NCBI GenBank assembly: GCA_050084985.1
Contig: JBITNC010000001.1
Span: forward strand, 186,744,001-186,808,000
Direction: 5' to 3'
DNA: 64,000 nt
From: Nageia nagi
Lineage: Eukaryota; Pinophyta
In this document: positions 21,738 to 33,744 of the stretch, piece after piece
How positions within the stretch are numbered: the first letter of the stretch is position 1
Layout of the letters: each line of letters opens with the position of its first letter
The notes under the pieces: generated by a model
The model's database searches: none
The model's input: only the letters and a program-made list of their open reading frames with translations
Told to the model about the DNA's origin: nothing
Program-made: the position numbers and the translations under genes

Positions 21738-22560
21738 ATTTTGCTATGTTATTGATATAGTGAAATGTTAACCTCATGGAATAACCTTTCTTTGTCCCAT
21801 TTGGTACTATATATAAAATACTTTCACTTTTACCTTCCCAACACTTACTTCCATCAAAATACATTTTGTAGATTTCATTGGTGTCACTATGTAGGATGTC
21901 TTTCTTTGATTATTTTGGTAATGCTTCATAAGTATTTATTTCTCATTCATGAAAGAATATAATTAAATGAACATGGTTATTATTTTCATCTTCATCTTTA
22001 ATATTGTTCTTATGTTATCTATTTTGATTATTTTGTGTATTATTTTCTATCTTTGATGCTTCTATCTGTATTGAGAATCTCTATCAAGTCCTTGGCCAAA
22101 GAATATTTAATGTATCCTTAATTAAAATTTGAGTAAAATTCCAGTCTAGGGAAATCATTTTTCCCATGTTGGGGTCCAAACTATCATCGAAGCAACATCC
22201 CATATAATAATAGCATATCAACTATTAACATTAACATTAAGATATTTTTGGTCAGGAACACCACTAACAATATGGTCATATCTTTGATTTTTATGATGTC
22301 TGATGAATCTAACTAGTAGTGCTGGCCATCCCATTAGAAAAAAATTATTTTTAACAATTGCAAAGCCCTCAAAGGTATAATGTTATCTATTGATCTTGAA
22401 TCTAGGATGTAGTTAAAATATTTTCTATTGTTAATAAATGAGATATAAAAGGGAGGAATCCTTGAAATATTTTGTTTGGCTAACATAATATATCTAGAAC
22501 TTAGGGGTGTTACAAAAAAATACAATATTTACCTATCTCTTCAAATAATTTACATAGTCA
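21738..22560 (-). pseudogene. Retropepsin-like protease of an older gypsy
   Basis: 22525-22334 reads ISFINNRKYFNYILDSRSID, then NIIPLRALQLLKI. The D-S-G-S active site of retropepsin appears as D-S-R-S, Gly to Arg being one G-to-A change. Across stops it continues DIIKIKDMTILLVVFLTKN and VDMLLLYGMLLR, matching the second half of Tat/Athila-like proteases (a KDL.V.L strand, then YGMLL). RT, which should follow at lower coordinates, is absent: the reading runs into the LTR of another gypsy at 21737. I infer that the later insertion and deletions removed it. Confidence 0.55.
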
Positions 22561-23399
22561 TAGAATTCCTTTACTGCTTGAGGGTCTATATGAAGTAGCT
22601 AAAGAATTGAAATGTTGCACTTTTGTATACAAATCTTCAATGATATTATACCTTGATAGTGAAGATTCATTTATGGAGCTCTTGGATAGTTAAGGTTTAT
22701 GGTAGATAGGCACCTTACCACTATACTATTCTACATTCTTCCCATGGATTATGTGTTGTATCAAGTGTTGAGGAGGTTCCCAAACTTGAAATTGAGCTCA
22801 AGGTTGAGATTGATTCAGTTGAACTATTCATGGTGGTGCATGAGGTTGAGATTGAACTTGTTGGGGTATTTACAACTACATCATTTATTGGGATTGAATT
22901 TGATACTGAGTAATAATGACTAACCCTTGGTCACACATGTGGGAAGGTTCATCACTATCCTAGTAGTATGATAAAGATTCATTATCAATCTTATCATATA
23001 CATAACTAGTCATTCCTTATTCTTTAAAAATATCTTTCACCAACACAACATCAATTTCTAAGAATAATTCTTAGATTAGAGACAAGCTTGTATAATTATT
23101 TTTTTCATGCTCAAAATTATGAAGGTTACAATATGAGTTACTTGAAGATTATACTTTGTCTAGATCCATTGGTATAATCTGCTTCATTTCATTATTCTCT
23201 CCTTTATTTTATTCTAAGAACTTCTTAAAGCCTTGATTTATATGGAAACCTATTACAAATTTTGATTTTGCTGAATGGTAAAATTTGTTAATTTCCCTAA
23301 TACTTTATTTTCTATTCTCTTGTTACTATTATCATTCTTTTATGATTTCACATCTTTTACGATCTAATCATTTTCATCTTTTCTCAAAGGAGCAGAAGA
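22561..23399 (-). pseudogene. Eroded gag-protease linker
   Basis: AT-rich sequence lying between recognisable gag and protease of the same minus-strand element. I see no zinc knuckle or other domain. Assignment is by position only. Confidence 0.35.
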
Positions 23400-24220
23400 A
23401 TTCCTAGGCCTCCTTAAGTTTTTAATGATAATAATGAATTCCTCATGCCTCATAGCTTTGTTAATTGTATCTTCAAAGAACTATAGAAAAGAATAATTTA
23501 TTACATATGATAGATAAAATTATAAGGTTTTGATAAGCATATATTTCTTCAAGTGTCTAGCTGATCTTAGATGAGTAGCGATTTTTTTATATATTTTATT
23601 CAATAGGTCAATGAACTAGGCTATCAACTTCATTTCCTTTTTCTTTATTTATGAAATCTCGATCACCAATTTGGTACCAATGATCTACCTCTTGAATTTG
23701 GCTAGTATAATTAATGTAATATCATCCTAGCTAGTTATTGATCTAGGTGGTAATGAATTATACTAATGTAGTAATTATTTGGTGAATGTTCATACCAACA
23801 TTCTGATAATAAAATCTTCATGTTCTATATTTGATATTTCATAAAACATGCTCAAATTTTTAAGGTGTTCTTCAATTTAAATTCTTGAATTATCCCATGT
23901 ATAAATGGGCATATCTTCATATCTTTAAGGATATATATTTGTCTCCAGGTAAATGCAAGGTCCCATGTTATTTAACCATGATCTTGCAACTTCTCCATTA
24001 AGGTTTCAATTTACACTATCTCTTGAGCCTTCACCATGGTCACCACCTCCCAATTCACTACTATATGGAAGAGTAAATTCACCATTACCTCATGGACCTC
24101 CATTGTGAACACCACCTATTGATTCACCTCCTTGAATAGTTGGAATATAGGTATAGGTAGTTATTGTGCGGATTGGTGTAGTAAATTCAAAATATCTAGG
24201 TTATCTTTGTAAAGGTACAA
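23400..24220 (-). pseudogene. Gag (capsid region) of the older gypsy
   Basis: Reading leftwards from about 24170: ITTYTYIPTIQGGESIGGVH, NGEFTLPYSSELGGGDHGEG, then EVARSWLNNMGPCIYLETN, HLKNLSMFYEISNIEHEDF, and LLHxYNSLPPRSITS near 23690. The last piece is the hallmark of Ty3/gypsy capsid (hydrophobic-W-Y-x-S-L-P-x-x-S-I-x-S-W). The frame is broken by many stops. With the downstream protease it identifies 21.7-24.2 kb as a minus-strand gypsy of the Tat/Athila branch; the branch call is an inference. Confidence 0.6.
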
Positions 24221-24596
24221 GATTCTTAATTTCTTGAATGTGAATATATATTTGACCTTGGTTCCTCTATATTCTTACTCTTAAAAGTTCTTTTTCTAGC
24301 TAGGTAGGATCTACACTCCAACTCTAACTATCTATGTGCCTAGAAAGTCTTATTTTATCTCCAATCAAGATTGTCAAGTTATTTGAAGTGATGATTTTAT
24401 AGACCTATCAATTGAGGATAACTTTGTTTTATTCATAATAGGCTTGTATTAAATGGGTAGCATAAAATTACATTTATTCTTAGTGAAATATTATTTTATT
24501 TTATAATCATTATCTGAGGGATAACCTCCATTAATGAAATTTATTTCAACAAAATCACTACCCCATAAGTTTTATTCTAATTGTCAAAAAAGTAAC

Positions 24597-24971
24597 TTAA
24601 TGGATTAAGAGGTGGATATATCTTCTTATTAGTTTATTATTGACCAATTCTTTGGTGGAAAAATTCCTCTTATGAATTCTCCTTTCAAGTTCTTCTTTTA
24701 TTATATAAATGATACTGGTCACATATTTAGATGCAATCACTTTTTCATAGGTAAGGCTTAAGTTGTTTGCTCCAAATAATATTATTTCTACTAAAAATAA
24801 TTGAACTAGATTCTTTTCAATTGGAATCAAAAGTTTAATTCTAAAATCTATGATATCTTCAATCTTAGACTCTTCTTTTGATTCACTATATCTACTAATT
24901 TCTTTATCAAAAAGTCTTTCTACCCTGAACAACCACCCAATTATTTCTAATCTACCTTCACTTTTGAACAA
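24597..24971 (-). pseudogene. Unidentified 124-codon open frame upstream of gag
   Basis: An open frame starting MFKSEGRLEIIGWLFRVERL and rich in Glu, Lys and Ile, with no stop for 124 codons, is long for such AT-rich decayed DNA. It contains SKEESKIEDIIDF and YEKVIASKYVTSIIYIIKEE. I recognise no domain. It lies between gag and the extra coding region and may be the end of that region or the start of gag. Confidence 0.35.
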
Positions 24972-27299
24972 TCTTAAGAGAGAATTTATTTTTTAAATTG
25001 TTCATCAATAAGAGATATCTATCTTGACCCATTTTGACTATTTCTCTTAATGATACAAATAATGCATCAAGTAAAAACTATTTGAAAAATGGTGTTTTAT
25101 TTTAAATAACTTCTTGTACTTGACTTATTCAAAAGATTCTTCCTTTGAAATTATGATTTCCATGAAATTTTTATATCATTTTTTTGTGTTTTTTATTATT
25201 GTAAGTATTCCTAAGTTGTCTTTTCAAATAAAATATCAAGTTATAGTTTAAATTCCATCCAAAAAAAATTCCTAATTGAATGACTTATAGTCTCCAAGAT
25301 AGCTTCACTTAGCCAAATCTTTTCAAGAAAAAACTCACTTCCCCAATAGAGTAACCAATTCTATTAATCATTTTTTCTTGTAGAAGAAAAAGGGGACACC
25401 AAGTGATTATGCAAAACTTCTTTTGATGAGGAGGTACTCAATAGGCTTTAACTTTCTTCTTCAACTAGCTTGAAACTAAAGAATTCTTATCGTAGTTCTT
25501 TATTGTAAAACATTCCTTATTTACTGATTTACTAGTAAGAGGAAAGGTTTATGCTAACTTATATTGTAATGCTTTCTAAAAGCTAAAATAATAAATAATT
25601 TCCCTATATAATAGTGTAAAAGTAGAAAGATAGTATTTAATCTATCAATCTAATAGACAAAATAAATATTGCTTCATTGGAATTGATTTTTCCTATTAAT
25701 TACGAAACTTACTACAACACTTGCAAGCTTTATAAAGGGATATTATAATTGTATACAACACTAGTTTACTAATTAACTACTAAATAAAGAATCTATATAA
25801 TACTAACATCAACAACATGATAACATAATATAGATTAAGTCTTCTTATTAATCTCTTATATTCAAAAATTACAACACTTTCTTGCAACAATGAGAGAGAG
25901 TTTACAAAAATGATCTCACCTCCCTTTTATAATATGCAAGGGAGTAGGAAAGACATGACTATTCAACTACCAAATTTCAATTACAAAAGTGTATCTTTAA
26001 CTTAAATATATTCCTTGTATTCCTTAACTAACCATAAAGTGAAAACTAAATATTACTTGATAGCTAACTAATTACTTAAATTTCTCATTTTCTCAAAATG
26101 CAATTACTTTTATTTCTTTCCAAGTGTCTTCCTTTCACTATGTGGACCATTAACTCTATTCAAGGGATGATACATATAATGGTACTTTCAATAAGCTAAC
26201 CAATATTTTCATATTTCTCAATGAACTAATTTACCCTATCTAAGAGGTGAAATGTGGATGAGAATCCAACATGACAACTAACATTTTCATTTTTTTTTTA
26301 AATTTTCAATTAAACCTATCTAATAGGTGACATGTGGTTGGAAATTTAGGATCTCTTTAATGAATTTAATATATTTTTCAATAGGTCCTTTCTTGAAAAC
26401 TTGATTAACTTGCATACATGTAACTTCAAGCCATTAGCATAAACAATTATTTCTTAATCTAGCTTTTGAATTTCATCCATTAAGTCTCACAACCTCTACT
26501 AGAAAATGACTAAGGCATCATATGACCATAAAATACTTTGTTCTTGTATGGATTTAAAATTATTAGTAAATAGTTAGTGCTCCACCATACCTTTTTAAAT
26601 TATTATACAACTATGTCTTTTCTACAAGTGCTCCTCTGTCGAAGAATTATTTACCCATGGTTTGTATTATAACATTCAATTTTTCATATATTACTCTAAA
26701 TTTTGATAACATCCATTTATATTTTTCCTCTACTATTATAAAATATTGATGGTAAAAGAATAATTTATCACACACCATCATTTGAGTGATCATTTTTAGA
26801 CCTTAATTCTTTCTCGCACTTAGAAAAATTGGATATTTGTTTCATACATCTCCTTTGTCTACATTATAGTCTTTTCCATATCTTTAAATTATTTCCTTGT
26901 GTATAAAAACCAAGCTAATACATCATATGCATTATCAAGTATCTTCTTGATGAAATAATCCCACTTATAATAATTATTTTTTAAAATATTTTCATTAGAC
27001 ATGGACTCCTAGCTCTTCCATTTGATTTTTTCTTCTTTTAATTCCCCCTCCAATTCTTTTATCTTTTATTTGTATTTCTTTATCAACTTCTACATATGAT
27101 CCATGGTCGATTTTCCCTTATAAGGAGTCTCATCTTCATCTAATTTTCTAATATTATATTTGTATGTGTGAATTTTGAGGGAAACTACATTTTACACTTC
27201 TTTTTATTGCTATATATATTCTTTACTAAAATTTTCATATTGGATCTGATTCATGGTAATCTTTGAAGTAACTTGGGATGTTTGGAAGGATTTCCAATA
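24972..27299 (-). other. Decayed, probably coding-derived sequence
   Basis: Strongly pyrimidine-rich on the plus strand, so purine-rich on the minus strand, as expected of an eroded Lys/Glu-rich coding region read leftwards. Stops are frequent and no domain is visible. It links the segments at 24.6-25.0 and 27.3-28.8 kb. Confidence 0.35.
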
Positions 27300-28800
27300 T
27301 CATCATCATCATATTCATATGTACTATCATCATCACTTCCACTCATATCTTGCAACTCTTTAAATATGCATTTAAATCTACTCCTTCTAACTAGCTTCCA
27401 TTATTCATTTGTTGAGGTGGGTTCATAAGATTGAGTTACTTCTTTGAATCTTTATCATGTTCATCTTGCTTTATTTTTTTCTTTGTTTAAGGTTTTCTTT
27501 ATCACTATCATCCCCATTATATAATCCTCCTTCTCCTACAAGGCCTACATTTTTTGAACATCTTGTAGTGTTTTACTTTTTAGGTGTGCATGAGCTTTTG
27601 GTTATGGGATTCTTTTAAGATTATCTCTATCCATTTTTGGATGTTGAATATCTCTCTAAACTATGTTTTGTTACTATATTTTTCTATATACTACCCTTTG
27701 AGCTAAGCGTTATCTCACCTTCCTCCTTAGAATATATAATATTTACAAATTCATCTTCACTTCCACTTTAGTTTTTATCTTGTCTCCTAATTATAATTTT
27801 TGAATATGAATTGCTTGGAATTCCCAATATTTGGCTACTTACTTCATTATCCTCATTTTCTTCTTATTCTCTAAATGATCTTGAGTTAGATACTTCCATA
27901 TCTAAAGGGTTATCTACCTCCTCCTTTCCAAAATGTACTTATAGATTTGTTTCATACTCTTGATTAAGTTTTTGCTCCAATTCCTATAATAGATCCTTTG
28001 TACTATAATTTTTTGAAGACTCTTTAGGACTATAAGTATTTTGAAATAAATAAATGGCATTCATATTCATAATTATTCAAACAAACCAATTCTCATTATG
28101 GTCTCTTGATTGGAGAATTATTTCAGGGGTGATATGCATTACAAAGGAGCTTGAGGTCTTCTTAAAATTTTAGAATCATTGGGGGAAGATGGATTCATTA
28201 TTATTTTCTCCTTCTTTTTCTCTTTTTCTTATTCCTTTTTGTCTTGCTAGCTATATCTAGGATTTCAATATCTAAGATTACATTCAAATATCTCTTAATG
28301 TTTCCCAATGACTTACTCTAAAAGGATGATTTAAAATTGGAATTAATATATGCATCTATCAATATAATTGGTTCATACTTATTTCATTGCACTCATTTTC
28401 CCAAGATCATAAGTTTCAAGTTATCATGCCATTATTTCTACCTCTATACATGTGTTGCATGCATAGTAACCCAAACAAAATGCAAGCCTAATCATTCCTA
28501 CCTTTTTCCTTAGTAAGTGTTCATATTGGTGTTTTAATTACCTCATTACTCAAAATATCATGATCTTATCACTCACATATTTAGGTAATCTTATGGGTTC
28601 TAACCCAAATCCATACACTTGAATGTAAGAATTATCTCACTCTTCCATGTAGAAATTGACATACCCCTTAATAGCTTTCCTTATTATTTTGAAATCATTT
28701 TTGTCTAATTGGGTCCTTTTAACTCTATGTATATGCTATATTCCCATTTTTCATTTCAAATTTATACATCATTTTATTTATTTTGTATCTCCCATTTATA
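27300..28800 (-). pseudogene. Extra coding region upstream of gag (accessory ORF)
   Basis: Reading leftwards from about 28750: KNDFKIIRKAIKGYVNFYME, then YIQVYGFGLEPIRLPKYVSD (28564-28665), MIRLAFCLGYYACNTC, and after frame changes an acidic stretch: NPLDMEVSNSRSF, EENEDNEVSSQILGIP, SGSEDEFVNIIYSKEEGEI, YNGDDSDKENLKQRKK, ending in a run of Asp (27300-27320). It is not gag, protease or RT. A reading frame before gag recalls ORF1 of Ogre elements, whose function is unknown. The segment F-Y-M-E-E...Y-I-Q-V-Y-G-F...P..L-P resembles one in the post-integrase region of the element at 52.8-64 kb. Function unknown. Confidence 0.45.
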
Positions 28801-31800
28801 TTACATTACATAAATGGGAATACTAGGCTTCCCAATCAAGTTTTTGATGCCAATGGCCTTTAGTCTATTCTTCCCATGAAGCAAGAGGTAAACCAAATAA
28901 TAATTCATATAAAATTTGAAAGTGATCATGATGATTGAGAGTTGTTTGATCAAAGCATCACTGATTACAATATTACATTTTATTCATCTCCATTCACTAA
29001 TTTTTAGGAGGAAACCTAAAAGCTTCTTATTGAAATGCTCATTTGTATATTGGATTGTGATCAACATAGCAAGCTTAATAAAACATAAGTGCTTTATTGA
29101 AACAATACTCTATCTTCTACCATGATCCTCTGATGGTATAGTTCTTGATACTTAGGTTTTAGTAAATCTTTTACAATAGTGGTTAATTTATAAAGTTTAT
29201 AGAATTCGGTCTTGGACTTTTCTTCATCATATGCAATCCCTTATTTGACTAATTAAAATTTTCTTATATTATTTAGGGGATAAATTAGCTATGACTTTAT
29301 CAGTAAATTCTCTAAGGTTTTTATGTTCCACATCTAAGTTTTCACCCACTTCTAATCACAACTTTGAGAAACACACAACAAAAGAAAATATTATGGCTTT
29401 GAAAAGTTTGAATGAGTAAACAATATAATTCCTCTTCTATTATTTATATACTTTATCCACCTATGTATTCATGTTCCTTGGGTCACTATGCCTCCACTCT
29501 ATATCTCAAATTTCCTTCAATCGATTGTGGAAATCAACATCTTGTAGTGTACTCCCTTCATTATGTATGTCAATCAAAGAAGCCTTTGTGAGTCTCTTCC
29601 TTGCTTTCTCCTTTTGGATGCTATAATTTCCTCACCATTTTCTCAATTAGAGACATCATTTTTATATTTAAATATTTCATTATTGAGTTGCATCAAGATC
29701 CTAATTTACATTTTCCTATAGACCCATTATCATCATCCTTAAAATCTCAACTAACTTTACTCTTGGTCGACTACGAATGTTAGTTGATCCATTTTGTACT
29801 TTTTATTGTTATCATGTTATCATAGCTTTCACTCTAAACTATCATGTTATTTTATTTCTCAAGTTGAAAAGATTAATGAATTTAGAATCATGAGTCATTC
29901 TTCATTCTTATTTTCAAATCTTTGACCCTAGGCTTTCCTTCAAATTTACAAATTTAGCTAACTCTTTTCTCTAGTCAATTTTGAGAGGTAACTAACAATA
30001 TTTGTATATTTAGTTATCATCCTCATCAATATTACCATGCATTAGGTGAACTTCTTTTAGGTTGGGTTGGGAAGGTCTCTCTCAACTTTTTCTCTATATG
30101 TTAATTTTATCTTTGATTTGATCTATAAGACTTGTGTATTTTTCCTTTGTTCACATTGAAACTATTAAAAACTCTTTATTACATATTTTTGTTATTTATG
30201 CTTTGGATTTGACTTATCATGGTTTATAAAAATATACCTTTTTGGATTGTCATTATTGCTTTTATTTTTCTCTTACTTTTCCTTGGCAATTGTTACCATA
30301 ATATTGTTAGTCGGATCGAAATGAGGTATAAGGGAAGGTTTTGGTCTACTTGTCATCATCAACCTTATGGATATGCCTAGTATCATTTAGTTATTTTAGC
30401 TTCATGATGGTTGTATCTATGAGAGGGTCTAAATTTTGCTAACATTTTGCAATGAACCTTTGAGACCTCCCACACCTCATTTTTCACTTTGATATGACCT
30501 ACTATGATGATATCAGCTGGTGGGTATTATATTTATAGGTGGGTGGAGATACATTAGGGACATATTTTGGTGATCAAACAAGACACATATGTCTCAATGG
30601 ACATATTAGATTAGTTAGGATACATTTAATCAATATTGGGATGAATACGTTAATTAGGTAAAGGAAGCTACTGATGAGTAATTATAGTTATCATGAACAA
30701 GTCACTCGATTCAACCAAGAGGTGATGTTGGTTGAGTCAAGTTGAATTATAATGATAAAATCACTTTGATCATTATTTATCACCTTTATTTAACTAACAT
30801 AAACTTGGACTTAATTGGGTGTTGGTTAGGTTGAGAGCACTAATAATGAACTCTTGATGTTAGGTTATTGAGGGGTTTGATTATATTTAAGAAAATTGAT
30901 TATTTAGAATGAATTCAATGATAAAAGGCTCTAAACTCTCATTTAATTACTTACTATATTTGAACAAGGGGGGAAATTATTCTTCATATAAAAGATGATG
31001 ATGACAAAAACATCAAGTTGTAACTCAATATGAGCAAAGGGGAAAATTTGCTTTAAAAATAGTTAGTCATACTAAAATGGGTGATGACATTATTAAGGAT
31101 TAACTAGATCTGACCAAGGTAAAATGACTTCAAAAATATCAAATTGTAAGATTTTTCAATTTGCACTTGATTATGATAGCTATGGAACTCCATTCGATCA
31201 AAATAATTCTCCCTTTAAGGTTTAAAAAATTTTGGTTATAGCAACTCCCATTGGCTATTTTTCCTAAAAAAATTAAATACAAGGAAAAGATAAATTATTC
31301 TTGAATTCTTGTGTGTTTATGAAATATTCTTAATATAATTCATTAATCTTTAATGGTAAAATCAACTTTGTATTACTTTCCTACCTTTACAAGACCATAG
31401 ACTTGGTGGGATGTGGAAGAGGTGGAGGTATTATGGTCATTTTTATGGTGTCTCTCTCTAGCAATATCCCACATTGATTTACCAACTAATAGATATTTAA
31501 TATATCTAGTTTTTAATAAGGAATTACCTCCATCATTCAACATTATAGCCTATTGGGATCTTTGAAAAATAGGTTCTCTCTACTCAAACATTTAGCCTTC
31601 TTAGTTAAGCCCTAAACATCTAGATCTATGCAAGAAATCTTCTTCCTCTCTAGTATATCTCTAACAAAATATATGCAAGGGCATTTCCCCTCTTGGTTTC
31701 TTCTCCCAAATAGAATCATATCTTTATGTATGAGGATTCCTAGGGCTTCCTCCAAGTCCTACATCCCTCTCCTATTCCTCTCTTCTAATTGTATGTTGAT

Positions 31801-32090
31801 TTCATGGTTGCATCTAATCTATAATCATCTTCATCATGGATAAGAAATCATCAAACTTATTCTTAATCAGATCCTTGGTTTGAATCTCCCTTTCTAAATG
31901 TGCTTCTTTCTCCTCATGTGTATGCTCTAGTTCATTCATCCAATTTTTTTAAGTTGTATCTCCATGATTCCTCCTTGTTTCTTCCTTAGATATAGTGTGG
32001 TTTACCATGGGGGATTGAATTCCTTTATGCCTTTGGTAAACCTTATCAGTTGAACACATCCAATAACTCTCCCATAAGATTATAGGATTA
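28801..32090 (-). other. Long leader or unrelated insertion; nothing identified
   Basis: Between the extra coding region and the primer-binding site at 32095 lie about 3.3 kb without recognisable domains. Short open stretches on the plus strand (28916-29125, 29601-29783, 31628-31843) show no family features. It may contain undetected nested insertions. Confidence 0.35.
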
Positions 32091-32094
32091 TAAA

Positions 32095-32104
32095 TTTGAT
32101 ACCA
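32095..32104 (-). other. Candidate primer-binding site
   Basis: The minus strand reads TGGTATCAAA, the start of a tRNA-Met type primer site, one base from a TG at 32106. The following bases (TTTAT) depart from the consensus, so this is tentative. Confidence 0.45.
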
Positions 32105-32105
32105 T

Positions 32106-32941
32106 TGTAATATTCCAAATAATTTCTTATTCCAAAATAATTAAGCAATTAATAAACAAATAGGAAATTGAACAAGAATAAGAATTCACATAATAAATTA
32201 TATCAACACACAAGCCAAAATGGAAGATAAATGCAAATGTATCAAAATTAAGCATGAAATAAGATACAATTAAATTTTTCTAAGATAGTTGATGTTTGGC
32301 TCAAGCGACTAGACCTAGGGCATACACTCCTTAAATGATGATAACTCACTACTAAGGCCTTCAACCCTTGGATCTAACTACAACTCTAGATTGAGTAAGG
32401 GTTTGTATCCCCAGCCAATAGCCTAGTTAGGACTTCATCCCACTATGCTCTTCTTTATATTGGGTGTTTCTCTAATGAAAGGACAAATAGATGGTGTTTC
32501 CACTTCAAACATAGAATATAGATGTACTCAATATATCCTCCCAAATCTTGTGCCAACCATATATATACATATATAAGTGTTACTTCATTATAGATACCTA
32601 GATCATACCTAGGGATCCATAAGGATGTTGTGCCTCATTCCATGCTTACAAATTAGCCTAGGGATAATAATGACTCATACACCCACCTATAATCTATGTG
32701 TACACCTCTAATCATGCATTGGGATCTTGGGATCCCCATCATCACACTTAAATGATAATTATATTTCTAATCTACCCTTGGAGGGATATGTCCCACTTTG
32801 GGGCTCATAATTGGTCCATGGGATCCATAAGTCTCTTATCCAAGGTTACAATGATGCCTAAGTATATAAGCATTAAATAAATAAATACTCATAATTAAAA
32901 AGTATTTATAGAAGGAACAAGTACAAAAAGTTGATATTACG
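32106..32941 (-). mobile_element. Candidate 5' LTR of the older gypsy
   Basis: It starts TGTAATATTCC next to the candidate primer site and could end at GTTGATATTACG near 32941, a near mirror of the start (the expected terminal A reads G). It is about 836 bp, non-coding, with a TATATA-rich stretch near 32560. No second copy exists in the window, so the call rests on the boundary mirror and the primer site. Confidence 0.4.
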
Positions 32942-32989
32942 TCAATATAAATAATACAATTATGATAACAATCCTCACATACATGTATG

Positions 32990-33744
32990 TGAAATGTAGG
33001 AGAATTAATACCATAAGGGTTCTATTTTAAAACATGTATTATGAATAAATAATTTCATACATTGTAGTGATTGTAGAGTATGTAATTAATGGTTGTAGTA
33101 AGATATCCATCAAGTTATTTGAACAAATAGAATATGTCAGTATTAATCTAGATGATGCAATTATATGAACAATTATGATTGATATTTATTCAAAATATTA
33201 AGATAGCAAGGGTGTTGCTTGATAAGATACATTTTTATGGATTGCAATGATTGCAAGGTATGTAAGGAATCCATTAAACTATTTGAACAAATGAATATGT
33301 AGGTATTAATCTAGATGATGCAATAGTTATAAAAATCATGATAGACATGAATTCAAATATGGGAGTATTAATACCATAAAGTTTTTTTTAAAATGATGTG
33401 TTATGAACTGTAATGATTATAGAGTATGCAAGGAATGGTTGTAACAAAAAAGCTATCAAACTATTTTAACAAGTGCAATATATGGTATTAATTAACAAAA
33501 TGCAACTATGATAATAATATTGATAAACATATATGAAAAATATGGAAGTATTAAGATATAAATGGTTTTATTTGGAAAATGCATTACAAACAAATAATTT
33601 TATGGATTGCAATGATTGTATTGTATACAAGAAGTGGTTGTACCAAGAAATATGTAAATATATTTGAATAAATAAAATATTTGGTCATTAATCCATATGA
33701 TGCAATTACAATCACAACCTCTATAGATATGTATGTAAAATGCG
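32990..33744. repeat. Degenerate ~160-200-bp tandem satellite, left part
   Basis: Four units share the landmarks ACAAATAATTT.AT, TTGCAATGATTG.A, AATGGTTGTA, TTTGAA.AAAT and TAGATGATGCAATTA. Anchor spacing is about 162, 180 and 200 bp. The array continues after the insertion at 33745-34871. Confidence 0.8.

Noticed and set aside
27300-27320. Possible RT YxDD motif (Y-E-Y-D-D-D-D on the minus strand)
   Set aside because: It arises from a short GAT repeat in an acidic linker; no other RT blocks surround it.
24000-29000. Endogenous pararetrovirus (caulimovirid-like) origin of the extra coding region
   Set aside because: I considered it because of the acidic, Lys-rich pieces and a tRNA-Met type primer site. 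However, the linked gag has the gypsy capsid pattern and a candidate LTR is present, so an LTR retrotransposon explains it better.
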